From positions 1,612,001 to 1,676,000 of the forward strand of contig OY762510.1 of assembly GCA_963665935.1 (NCBI GenBank): 64,000 nucleotides of DNA. Reading direction: 5' to 3'. A model generated the notes under the pieces. It had not been told where the DNA came from, did no database searches, and saw only the letters and a list, made by a program, of their open reading frames with translations. The position numbers and the translations under genes were made by a program. Positions 38,458-46,356 of this stretch are shown piece after piece (within the stretch, counting starts at the first letter, position 1; every line of letters begins with the position of its first letter). This stretch comes from Syntrophus sp963665935. GTDB taxonomy: Bacteria; Desulfobacterota; Syntrophia; Syntrophales; Syntrophaceae.

Positions 38458-39186
38458 GTGAATTTCGATTGGTCAACCGCGTTTCACATAGAATGGACTG
38501 CTACTTTCATGTTGGCGATGTTGAACATCGTTTTTATCAATATCATTTTGTCCGGAGACAATGCCGTGCTCATCGCCATGGCGGTCCGTGGATTGAACAA
38601 GGAGCAGCGGACGAAGGGCATCATCTTCGGGACGGCTGCCGCTGTTATCCTCAGGGTCATCCTGACCTTTTTTGTCGCCCTGCTTTTGAGCGTCCCTTAT
38701 CTCAAACTCGTCGGCGGCGCCCTGATCCTCTGGATTGCTACAACGCTGTTCGCGGGTGAAGAGGAAGGTGAAGAAGGCGAAGCAACCACAACCCTGGCGC
38801 AGGCGATTCGGGTCATCATCATTGCCGATTTGACCATGTCGCTGGACAATGTTCTGGGGGTGGCCGGCGCGGCGAATGGAAACATGTTTCTGCTGCTCTT
38901 CGGTCTGGGGCTCAGTATCCCCATCATCATCTTCACCAGCAACCTCATTTCCACCATGATGGATAAGTACCCGATTATCATTGTACTTGGCGCGGCCATT
39001 CTCGGCCGGGTCGGTGGCGAAATGATGATTACGGACCCCGCTGTGGAAAAAATGCTCCATCCCAATGCTTTTATGGATTACGGTGTACAGATTGCCTGCG
39101 CGGTCGGTGTGGTTATCGTGGGGAAACTCTTGCAGAAAAGAAAAATCGCCCAGGCGGAGAAATCCGGGGAAATCCATCGTTCCTGA
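38458..39186 (+). CDS. TerC/YjbE-family membrane protein, copy 2
   Basis: TerC-superfamily membrane protein of 242 residues, homologous along its whole length to 28468-29211, with the same FINIILSGDNAVLIAMA and LTMSLDNVLGVAG motifs. The start codon is GTG at 38458 with AAGGAGAG upstream. Differences cluster in the acidic cytoplasmic loop and the C-terminal tail. A role in metal-ion export or homeostasis is inferred from the family only; pairing with a sodium-pump subunit twice in one window suggests a functional link. Confidence 0.9.
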   Translation: MNFDWSTAFHIEWTATFMLAMLNIVFINIILSGDNAVLIAMAVRGLNKEQRTKGIIFGTAAAVILRVILTFFVALLLSVPYLKLVGGALILWIATTLFAGEEEGEEGEATTTLAQAIRVIIIADLTMSLDNVLGVAGAANGNMFLLLFGLGLSIPIIIFTSNLISTMMDKYPIIIVLGAAILGRVGGEMMITDPAVEKMLHPNAFMDYGVQIACAVGVVIVGKLLQKRKIAQAEKSGEIHRS

Positions 39187-39244
39187 TCCGGGAAGAAGGT
39201 TTTCGAACTTTTGCCTGAAAAGGGCAATATTTGAGAAAAGACTT

Positions 39245-40069
39245 ATGGCAATTTTGACGATTACCAAACAATATGGAAGTGGTGGTGGCGTAATCGGGCA
39301 TGCTGTCGCAAGTCTTCTGGGATATGAATACATCCCCCTGCACAGGATCTTTGAAGAGGCTGAAAAGGCAGGGGGAGAACTCAAGAGAATCGCTGAAGAA
39401 GTCAGCAAAGGCGTCCCCGGACTGTGGGAACAGACGGACTGGTCCTTCCTGGCCTTTGCCGCATTCAGCCAGAGTATCATCTTAAAATATTCTCTGAGAA
39501 ACAACGTTGTGGTGATGACCCGGGGCGGCAATATTCTGTTGAGAAACATTCCCCACGTCCTGAGAATATTCATGACCGCACCTTTTGAAGCCAGGGTGCA
39601 GAGAATTGTGGAACGGGAAGAGGTGAGTCCACAGATCGCGGCCATGATGGCGAGAAAGGCGGATCGGGAAATGGCGGTGACGATCCAGCAGGTCGAGGGT
39701 GCCAACTGGATGGATCCCACGGAATATGATCGGGTCGTTGATACGAGCAGGAAAGATTGGGATGCCATTGCCGGCAGCCTGAAAAACGATCTTCTGGAAA
39801 GGGAGAAGGCTTATTCGAAAGAAGCCCAGAAGCTCTTGGACATGAAGGCCCTGGCGACCCGTATCAAGGTAAAGATCATGACGTCACCCGGTTTTCTTGT
39901 CCCTACCCTTGAAATAGAAATGGAAGACGATGTCCTGGTGGTCCGCGGGGTGGTTCGCAATCCGGAGCAGCATAAGCTCATCGAACAAGAGATTATGAAA
40001 ATGGCCGGGAACATCTCTGTTAAATGCAACCTTCACTATCGCGGCTCATGGCCTTTCCGGGGGATCTGA
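39245..40069 (+). CDS. Cytidylate-kinase-like protein with BON-like C-terminus, paralogue
   Basis: Protein of about 274 residues, paralogous to 13512-14327. It opens MAILTITKQYGSGGGVIGHA and shares the middle segments WSFLAFAAFSQS and VVVMTRGGNILLRNIPHVLR. The C-terminal about 70 residues (LATRIKVKI, VPTLEIEMEDDVLVVRGVV, HKLIEQEIMKMAG) match the BON-domain pattern. The start is ATG 39245; a longer frame from 39065 overlaps terC and is rejected. It follows terC copy 2 by 58 bp and ends before a strong terminator, so it is probably in the decarboxylase-terC transcript. Function unknown. Confidence 0.75.
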   Translation: MAILTITKQYGSGGGVIGHAVASLLGYEYIPLHRIFEEAEKAGGELKRIAEEVSKGVPGLWEQTDWSFLAFAAFSQSIILKYSLRNNVVVMTRGGNILLRNIPHVLRIFMTAPFEARVQRIVEREEVSPQIAAMMARKADREMAVTIQQVEGANWMDPTEYDRVVDTSRKDWDAIAGSLKNDLLEREKAYSKEAQKLLDMKALATRIKVKIMTSPGFLVPTLEIEMEDDVLVVRGVVRNPEQHKLIEQEIMKMAGNISVKCNLHYRGSWPFRGI

Positions 40070-40146
40070 GAAGCAGGGAAATAAGTCAAGCGAATTTCAG
40101 ATCGGATTATTTGAACGAGATCAGGAAAAATCCTGATATTCTTTAT

Positions 40147-40187
40147 AAAAAAGCCAGCCTGGGAATAACCTGGGTTGGCTTTTTTAT
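40147..40187 (+). terminator. Rho-independent terminator after BON-kinase copy 2
   Basis: AAGCCAGCCTGGG and CCTGGGTTGGCTT form a stem with a GT wobble and a short loop, followed by TTTTTATTT. It closes the 37033-40069 gene cluster. Confidence 0.8.
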
Positions 40188-40296
40188 TTGTTTGAAGAAA
40201 TAATTCGGTGACGTCTAAAAAACAGCATTCTTCTGTATTCCTTCAGTTTTTTTTGATGTATAATACACAGCAAAGAATCGTTTGAAAGAATGACAG

Positions 40297-41103
40297 ATGG
40301 AAAGGTTTGCTGATCTTCAACATCCCTCAAAGACGCAACTTCGACTATGGAGCCGTCTGGAAAGGGGGAAAGTCCGGAAGGAAACCGGTATTTTCCTGGC
40401 GGAGGGCTATAAGATCGTTGAGTCTCTCCTCGCCAGTGTCTGGAAAATGGAAGCCCTTCTGGTTCGGGAAGACAAGGAGGAACGATGGGCGACCTTCCTG
40501 AAGAGGATGCCGGCGAACCTGCCTTGTTACGGCCTGTCAATCAAGGAGTGGGGGGGCCTGACTCAGGACGCCGCCCCGGAAGGGATCATGGCGGTGGGAA
40601 TAGCGCCGTCGGAAAAACCGCTGTCCGATGTGATTCTCAAAGGCGAGGGGCCGCTGTTGCTGCTCTCTGAGATCAATAATCCGGGGAATCTGGGGACGAT
40701 TATCCGTACGGCCCACTGGTTTGGTTTCTCAGACATTCTTCTGAGCAAAGGATCGGTCTCTCCGTTAAACCCGAAGGCGATTCGGGCAGCGATGGGGAGT
40801 CTCTTTCATATTTCCTGTCTTCCGGAAATGGATCTGTCCGAGGTCCTGCCCCAACTTAAAGGGCATTATCAGCTGGTGGGAACCTCGGTCCGTGGAGGAG
40901 GTCGTCCTCATCCCTGTGGGGAAAATACGGCATTGCTTCTGGGGAGTGAAAGTCATGGATTACCGGATTCTTTGCTGCGACTGACCGATGAACAGTGGTA
41001 TATTCCCAGGGTGGGGGGAGGAGAATCCCTCAGCCTGCCGCAGGCCGCGGCGATTCTGATGTATGAGTGCGTCCACGTCAATGCTCTTTCTCGGGATACA
41101 TGA
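40297..41103 (+). CDS. TrmH/SpoU-family RNA 2'-O-methyltransferase
   Basis: RNA ribose methyltransferase of 268 residues with a SPOUT knot. The N-terminal substrate-binding region (about 1-100) starts LQHPSKTQLRLWSRLERGKV. Catalytic motifs are 1 (INNPGNLGTIIRTAHWFGF), 2 (LLLGSESHGLPDSLL) and 3 (IPRVGGGESLSLPQAAAILMYE). SAM is the methyl donor; the target could be 23S rRNA or tRNA. Motif 3 has SLSL where SLNV is usual. Confidence 0.9.
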   Translation: MERFADLQHPSKTQLRLWSRLERGKVRKETGIFLAEGYKIVESLLASVWKMEALLVREDKEERWATFLKRMPANLPCYGLSIKEWGGLTQDAAPEGIMAVGIAPSEKPLSDVILKGEGPLLLLSEINNPGNLGTIIRTAHWFGFSDILLSKGSVSPLNPKAIRAAMGSLFHISCLPEMDLSEVLPQLKGHYQLVGTSVRGGGRPHPCGENTALLLGSESHGLPDSLLRLTDEQWYIPRVGGGESLSLPQAAAILMYECVHVNALSRDT

Positions 41104-41242
41104 AAAGGAGGGTGACGTTGGGATATCAGGGAGCTCAAAAGGGCAGGCGTTTTTTGAGCAGCCGGGGTGGAGGTTTTCGATTCCCGTGGAGGTCCATTAT
41201 GGGAGGAAAGCGGTGGAGTTCGGTAATCTCTGTGGATGGTAG
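41081..41242 (+). CDS. Possible small protein overlapping TrmH end
   Basis: A 53-codon frame starting at ATG 41081, inside the last codons of the methyltransferase gene and running into the intergenic space. The second half has a protein-like pattern (FFEQPGWRFSIPVEVHYGRK then AVEFGNLCGW). The ribosome-binding site is poor and no family is recognised. It may be spurious or the end of a lost gene. Confidence 0.2.
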   Translation: MLFLGIHEKEGDVGISGSSKGQAFFEQPGWRFSIPVEVHYGRKAVEFGNLCGW

Positions 41243-41302
41243 TCAAAGGTGATCTGTTCCTGGAAAAAGGGGACGAAAAATCTCAGAAAGGGAGGAAGAA
41301 CC

Positions 41303-41632
41303 ATGGAAGAGTATGTGCAGGTATTTACGACGGTAAACAGGGAAAAGGCAGGCATCGATGGCAGGGCGGTTGCCAAGGCGCTCATTGAAAAGAAACTTGC
41401 GGCCTGTGTCCAGATCTCCCCGATGACCAGCGTCTACCGATGGGAGGGACAGATTGAAACGGAAGAGGAGTGGCGGATCATTATCAAAACAAGGAAAAAT
41501 CTTTGTGAAGATGTAGAGAAGGTGATTCGCGACCTCACCTCCTATGTGGTTTCGGAATTTATCGTTACGCCGATTATTGGAGGCAGTGAAGAATACATGA
41601 ACTGGATGGAGAAGCAACTGCTGAAAAAATAA
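41303..41632 (+). CDS. cutA: Divalent-cation tolerance protein CutA
   Basis: CutA1-type protein of 109 residues, the usual size, forming small ferredoxin-fold trimers. Typical segments are VQVFTTVNREKAG, LIEKKLAACVQISPMTSVYRW and the EEEWRIIIKTR strand. ATG 41303 has GGGAGGAAG about 6 bp upstream; the longer upstream frame is rejected. The in vivo role of CutA is debated (metal tolerance, signalling). Confidence 0.93.
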   Translation: MEEYVQVFTTVNREKAGIDGRAVAKALIEKKLAACVQISPMTSVYRWEGQIETEEEWRIIIKTRKNLCEDVEKVIRDLTSYVVSEFIVTPIIGGSEEYMNWMEKQLLKK

Positions 41633-41643
41633 TCCCCGTTATC

Positions 41644-41770
41644 TGATACCAAGTCGCCTTCATTCGGCTAACTGCAGTGGTTTCTTCGTCAGCTCCTCGA
41701 CGTATCATCGATAGGGCTGCGTCGCTTCCTCCTTGCCGCATGTTAACCTTTTGAATGCGACTTGGTATCA
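41644..41770. mobile_element. MITE-like element with 14-bp terminal inverted repeats
   Basis: TGATACCAAGTCGC (41644-41657) and GCGACTTGGTATCA (41757-41770) are perfect terminal complements enclosing a 99-bp non-coding interior. This is the form of a small non-autonomous element or a palindromic repeat. No target-site duplication is obvious. Confidence 0.55.
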
Positions 41771-41994
41771 ATTTCCCCTCCCCGTGAATGTCCTCGCACT
41801 TCCATTCTTCTAATGCTTCTGCCTTATAATCCACTGTGGAAAACCTGGATAACCACTTGAAAAAGCATCCGAATTGCAAATAACGGAAGGATCTGAAGAC
41901 GATTCAAATTCTGGAAACTAATATGCTTGTCTAAGGCGCGAGGTTGGAGTATAAGCGCAGGGGTAAAAGTCAAGGCTCGACGAGCAATTTGTCA
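41771..41994. other. Intergenic spacer between MITE and repeat copy B
   Basis: No gene, clear promoter or hairpin is visible. Together with the flanking elements it makes up the gap between cutA and transketolase. Confidence 0.3.
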
Positions 41995-42130
41995 TTGCAG
42001 TTCCTGATCAGAGGGAATCCCAAGGCGGCAGGGCAGAGGCGGCGCAGGCATGCAGATGACGCGTGCTGCGGGGCCGATCAGGCCGCTGGCGCGAAAAACG
42101 CTCTGAAATACGGAACGGGTATGACGAGAT
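41995..42130. repeat. Intergenic repeat family, copy B
   Basis: Contains AAGGCGGCAGGGCAGAGGCG followed by GCGCAGGC, and a 3' end CTCTGAAATACGGAACGGGTATGAC that parallels CTTTGAAACCAGGAACGGGGAATGAC at the end of copy A. It sits immediately upstream of the transketolase gene. Confidence 0.6.
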
Positions 42131-42161
42131 CTGGAATATCTGTAAGGAGATAGGAACCCTC

Positions 42162-44231
42162 ATGTCGAAAACAACCGAATTAGAAGAAAAGTCTATCAAT
42201 ACCATTCGTTTTTTAGCCGCGGATGCCGTGGAAAAGGCGAAATCAGGACACCCCGGAATGCCGATGGGGGCTGCTGCCACCGCCCATACCCTGTGGGCTT
42301 CTCACCTGAAACACAATCCCGCCAATCCGCAGTGGATCGACCGGGACCGTTTTGTCCTTTCTGCGGGGCATGCCTCCATGCTCCTTTACGTCATGCTGCA
42401 TCTGACCGGATACGACCTTTCCCTGGATGATCTGAAGGCCTTTCGCCAATGGGAAAGCCGGACGCCGGGTCACCCCGAATATCGCTGTGCACCGGGCGTG
42501 GAAGTGACCACAGGCCCCCTCGGGCAGGGCCTGAGCAATGCCGTGGGGATGGCGATCGCCGAAGCCCATCTGGCGGCCCGCTTCAATCGTCCCGACAACG
42601 AGATCATCAATCACTTCACCTATGTCATGGCCAGCGATGGCGACCTCATGGAAGGGGTTACGGCGGAGGCCTGTTCCCTGGCCGGGCATCTGGGGTTAGG
42701 CAAGCTCATCGTACTTTATGATGACAACCGGGTCTCTCTTGCCGGATCAACGGGTCTGGCTTTTACGGAAGATGTGGGCAAGCGTTATGAAGCCTACGGC
42801 TGGCAGGTGCTGCGGGTTTCCGAGGGCAACCGACCGGCAGCCATTGATGCGGCCCTGCAGCAGGCGAGGGCGGACTTGTCGAGGCCCTCGATCCTCTTCG
42901 TGCAGACGACCATCGGCTACGGCGCTCCTCACAAGCAGGGAACCGCGGATGCCCACGGCTCTCCCCTGGGCCAGGATGAACTGAACGCGGCCAAGGAAAA
43001 TCTGGGCTGGCCGCTGGAGCCGACCTTCTTCGTACCCGGGGAAGTTACGGATTTTTACCGTCAGGCAGCCGACCGGGGAAAAGCCAGGGAAGCGCAATGG
43101 CTTCAGAACTTTGAACGTTACAGCCGTCAGTATCCGGAACTCGCGGCGGAGTTGCGCCGGGTGATGAAGGGTGACCTTCCGGATGACTGGGAAAAGGCGC
43201 TGCCCGTCTACGAAGAAGGGGCGGCCGATGTGGCGACCCGCAAGGTCGGGGAAACGGTGATGCAGGCCCTTGCCCCTTGTATTCCGGATCTGATGGGAGG
43301 ATCGGCGGATCTCAATCCATCCTGCTTCACTTGGCTCAAGGGGCTGGGGGATTTTCAGCGCCCCGGATTGTCTCCGGAAGGTGTGCAGGGCCGGGTTGGC
43401 GGATCGTGGGGCTATGAAGGCCGCAATGTCCATTACGGCGTCCGCGAGCATGCGATGGGCTCCATTGCCGTGGGGATGGCCCTCCACGGGGGCATCGTTC
43501 CCTATACGGCCACCTTTCTGACCTTTGCCGATTACATGCGGCCGCCCATGCGCCTTTCCGCCCTCATGGGTCTGCGGGTCATCTATGTCTTTACCCATGA
43601 CAGCATTGGCCTGGGCGAGGATGGTCCGACCCATCAGCCGATCGAACAGGTCATGAACCTGCGGGCCGTTCCCAACCTCACTGTGATCCGTCCTGCCGAT
43701 GCCCATGAAACCGTGGAAGCCTGGCGGGAGGCGCTCCGAAATTCGGAAGGTCCGACGGCCCTGATCTTTTCACGCCAGAATCTGCCCGTGCTGGATCAAA
43801 AAACGCTCGCCCCTGCAACGGGTCTGCAGAAGGGCGGCTATATCCTCTGGGAATCCGTGGAAGGAACCCCGGAGGTCATCCTGATGGGAACGGGTTCTGA
43901 AGTTCCTCTGGTCCTCGAGGCCGGAAAACGTCTGGCCGCGGAAGGCATTGCCGTGCGGGTGGTCTCGCTGCCCAGTTGGGAGCTTTTTGACCGCCAGCCT
44001 GCTGCCTACCGGGAAGCCGTGCTGCCATCGGCCGTTCGGGTGCGGGTCGCCGTGGAAGCGGGCATCAAGCTGGGTTGGGAACACTACGTCGGGCTGGATG
44101 GAACCGTGATCGGGATGGACGGCTTCGGAGCCAGTGCACCGGCTAAAGTCCTCGTCGAAAAATTCGGCATGACCGCAGACAATGTGATGAAAGCGGCCAA
44201 AGCGCTCTTGCATGCCGGAGTCCTGTCTTAA
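42162..44231 (+). CDS. tkt: Transketolase
   Basis: Full-length transketolase of 689 residues, a thiamine-diphosphate enzyme of the non-oxidative pentose phosphate pathway. Family segments are KSGHPGMPMGAA near the N-terminus, a cofactor-binding GDLMEGVTAEA, and in the pyrimidine domain YGVREHAMGSIAVGMA and THDSIGLGEDGPTHQPIEQ. ATG 42162 is chosen with AAGGAG 12 bp upstream; the longer frame from 42063 lies in repeat copy B. The thioredoxin-domain gene follows 40 bp later. Confidence 0.96.
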   Translation: MSKTTELEEKSINTIRFLAADAVEKAKSGHPGMPMGAAATAHTLWASHLKHNPANPQWIDRDRFVLSAGHASMLLYVMLHLTGYDLSLDDLKAFRQWESRTPGHPEYRCAPGVEVTTGPLGQGLSNAVGMAIAEAHLAARFNRPDNEIINHFTYVMASDGDLMEGVTAEACSLAGHLGLGKLIVLYDDNRVSLAGSTGLAFTEDVGKRYEAYGWQVLRVSEGNRPAAIDAALQQARADLSRPSILFVQTTIGYGAPHKQGTADAHGSPLGQDELNAAKENLGWPLEPTFFVPGEVTDFYRQAADRGKAREAQWLQNFERYSRQYPELAAELRRVMKGDLPDDWEKALPVYEEGAADVATRKVGETVMQALAPCIPDLMGGSADLNPSCFTWLKGLGDFQRPGLSPEGVQGRVGGSWGYEGRNVHYGVREHAMGSIAVGMALHGGIVPYTATFLTFADYMRPPMRLSALMGLRVIYVFTHDSIGLGEDGPTHQPIEQVMNLRAVPNLTVIRPADAHETVEAWREALRNSEGPTALIFSRQNLPVLDQKTLAPATGLQKGGYILWESVEGTPEVILMGTGSEVPLVLEAGKRLAAEGIAVRVVSLPSWELFDRQPAAYREAVLPSAVRVRVAVEAGIKLGWEHYVGLDGTVIGMDGFGASAPAKVLVEKFGMTADNVMKAAKALLHAGVLS

Positions 44232-44271
44232 TGGAAACAGCCCCTTTGTCTGAAAATTAAGGAGCAAGGCC

Positions 44272-46356
44272 ATGGGAGAACAGCCTGCCCCGGAAAGTTC
44301 CTTCCGGAACCGCCTGCAATTCGAGAAAAGTCCCTATCTGCTGCAGCATGCCGCCAATCCTGTGGACTGGTATCCCTGGGGAGAGGAAGCCTTCGACAAA
44401 GCCCGACGGGAAGACAAACCGGTTTTCCTGTCCATCGGCTATTCCACCTGCCACTGGTGCCATGTGATGGCCCATGAGTCGTTCGAGGATGAAGAGGTCG
44501 CCCGGCTGCTCAATGAGAGTTTCGTTTCCATCAAGGTGGACCGGGAGGAGCGTCCCGATATCGACAAGCTGTATATGACCGTCTGCCAGCTCTTGACCGG
44601 CAGCGGCGGCTGGCCGTTGACGATCGTGATGACCCCTGACCGCCGTCCCTTCTATGCGGCGACTTATATCCCCCGGGAAGGCCGGCCGGGGATGATGGGG
44701 ATGCTTGCGCTGATCCCCGGGCTCGGCGAGGTTTGGCGCAGGGAGCGGGGCAAAGTGCTGGAATCCGTCGAAGAGATTGAAAAGGCCCTGCAAGGGATGG
44801 GTCCGGATGCCGGCGGTCGCGGGGAGCTTCCCCTGGAGACGGTTTTGCGGGAGGCCTATGACGATCTGTGCCGCCGCTTCGATTCCCGCTATGGCGGGTT
44901 TGATTCCGCCCCCAAGTTCCCCATGGCTCAGCACCTCTTCTTTCTCCTCCGTTACTGGCAAAAGCAGGGAGATTCCCAGGCCATGGCCATGGTGGAAAAA
45001 ACACTGACGGCGATGCGGCAGGGGGGGATCTATGATGCGCTCGGCTTCGGCTTTCATCGATACAGCACCGATGCCCAGTGGCGCGTCCCCCATTTCGAAA
45101 AGATGCTCTACGATCAGGCCCTTCTGGCCCTGGCCTATACCGAGGCCTTTTCGGCGACGGGTCAGGCGTTTTATGAAAAAACGGCGCGAGAGATTCTGAC
45201 CTACGTGCTGAGGGACATGACCGCGCCGGAGGGCGGCTTCTATTCGGCAGAGGATGCCGATACCGCCGGGAAAGAGGGGGCATTTTATCTCTGGACGGGG
45301 GAAAAGCTGCGGCAGGTGCTGGGACCGGAGGAGGCCGACTTGCTGATCCGGATCTATGCCCTTCAGGCCGGTGGCCGACCTCAGGTTCTCTCCTGTTCAT
45401 ACCCGCCGGCGGATCTGGCGGCGACGCTGGGCATTCCGGAGGAGCGCCTTTCGGCAACGATGGAATCCGCGCGGGAGACACTTTTTCAGCACCGTCGGCA
45501 GTGGATACAACCTCTTCGGGACGACAAGATCCTCACCGACTGGAATGGATTGATGATTGCGGCGATGGCCCGGGCGGCCTTCGTCTTCGAAGACCCTGTT
45601 TTCCTCCAGGCGGTCCGCAAGGCCGTCTCCTTTATCCTGGAAAACCTGCGCGATCCCCGGGGGCGCCTGCTCCATCGCTGGCGGGACGGCGAGGCAGCCA
45701 TGCCGGCGAACCTGGACGATTACGCCTTTCTTCTCTGGGGGCTGATCGAGGCCTACGAGGCGACCTTCGATTCCACTCTTCTGGAGGCCGCCCTTTCCCT
45801 GGAAGAGGATCTGAATGCTTTTTTCTGGGACAAGGAAAACGGCGGGTATTATTTTACCCCGGAAGACGGCGAACCGTTGCTCGTTCGCCAGAAGGAGAGT
45901 TACGACGGGGCCATCCCCTCGGGAAATTCCGTGGCCATGCTCAATCTGCTGCGCCTGGCCCGCCTGACGGGTCGGGGAGAACTGGAAGAGCGGGCCGTCG
46001 CTACGGGGCAGGCCTTTGCCGCAGCGATCCGATCCCTGCCCGCGGGACATTCCCAGTTCCTGGTGGCCCTGGATTACCTGGCCGGCCCTTCGGACGAGGT
46101 GGTCATTGCCGGAAACCCGGAAGGGACGGATACTTGCGAAATGCTGCGGGAACTTCGCCGGACTTTTCTTCCCCGCACGGTTGTTCTCTTATGCCCGGAG
46201 GGTGGAGGAAAGGAGAGACTTTTGCGGGTGGCGGAATTCGCGCGGGAGATGACCCCGGTCAATGGCCGGTCAACGGCCTATGTCTGCCGGAATTTTTCCT
46301 GCCGGCAACCCACAACGGATCCGGCGGAGATGATGGCCTGGCTCCATTCGGTTTGA
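44272..46356 (+). CDS. YyaL-type thioredoxin-domain protein (DUF255 / SSP411 family)
   Basis: Protein of 694 residues. The N-terminal thioredoxin-like domain (about 10-170) has a C60-H-W-C63 motif in GYSTCHWCHVMAHESFED. The rest is a large alpha/alpha-barrel-like region resembling six-hairpin glycosidases or N-acylglucosamine epimerases (KFPMAQHLFFLLRYW, VPHFEKMLYDQALLALAYTE). The protein family is widely conserved but its biochemical role is unsettled. It starts 40 bp after transketolase and its TGA is directly followed by the stop of the convergent kinase gene. Confidence 0.9.
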   Translation: MGEQPAPESSFRNRLQFEKSPYLLQHAANPVDWYPWGEEAFDKARREDKPVFLSIGYSTCHWCHVMAHESFEDEEVARLLNESFVSIKVDREERPDIDKLYMTVCQLLTGSGGWPLTIVMTPDRRPFYAATYIPREGRPGMMGMLALIPGLGEVWRRERGKVLESVEEIEKALQGMGPDAGGRGELPLETVLREAYDDLCRRFDSRYGGFDSAPKFPMAQHLFFLLRYWQKQGDSQAMAMVEKTLTAMRQGGIYDALGFGFHRYSTDAQWRVPHFEKMLYDQALLALAYTEAFSATGQAFYEKTAREILTYVLRDMTAPEGGFYSAEDADTAGKEGAFYLWTGEKLRQVLGPEEADLLIRIYALQAGGRPQVLSCSYPPADLAATLGIPEERLSATMESARETLFQHRRQWIQPLRDDKILTDWNGLMIAAMARAAFVFEDPVFLQAVRKAVSFILENLRDPRGRLLHRWRDGEAAMPANLDDYAFLLWGLIEAYEATFDSTLLEAALSLEEDLNAFFWDKENGGYYFTPEDGEPLLVRQKESYDGAIPSGNSVAMLNLLRLARLTGRGELEERAVATGQAFAAAIRSLPAGHSQFLVALDYLAGPSDEVVIAGNPEGTDTCEMLRELRRTFLPRTVVLLCPEGGGKERLLRVAEFAREMTPVNGRSTAYVCRNFSCRQPTTDPAEMMAWLHSV

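Noticed and set aside
39065..39244. Longer N-terminus for the BON-kinase paralogue
   Set aside because: The extension overlaps terC, is basic and low-complexity, and the paralogue at 13512 starts at the same MAILT motif.
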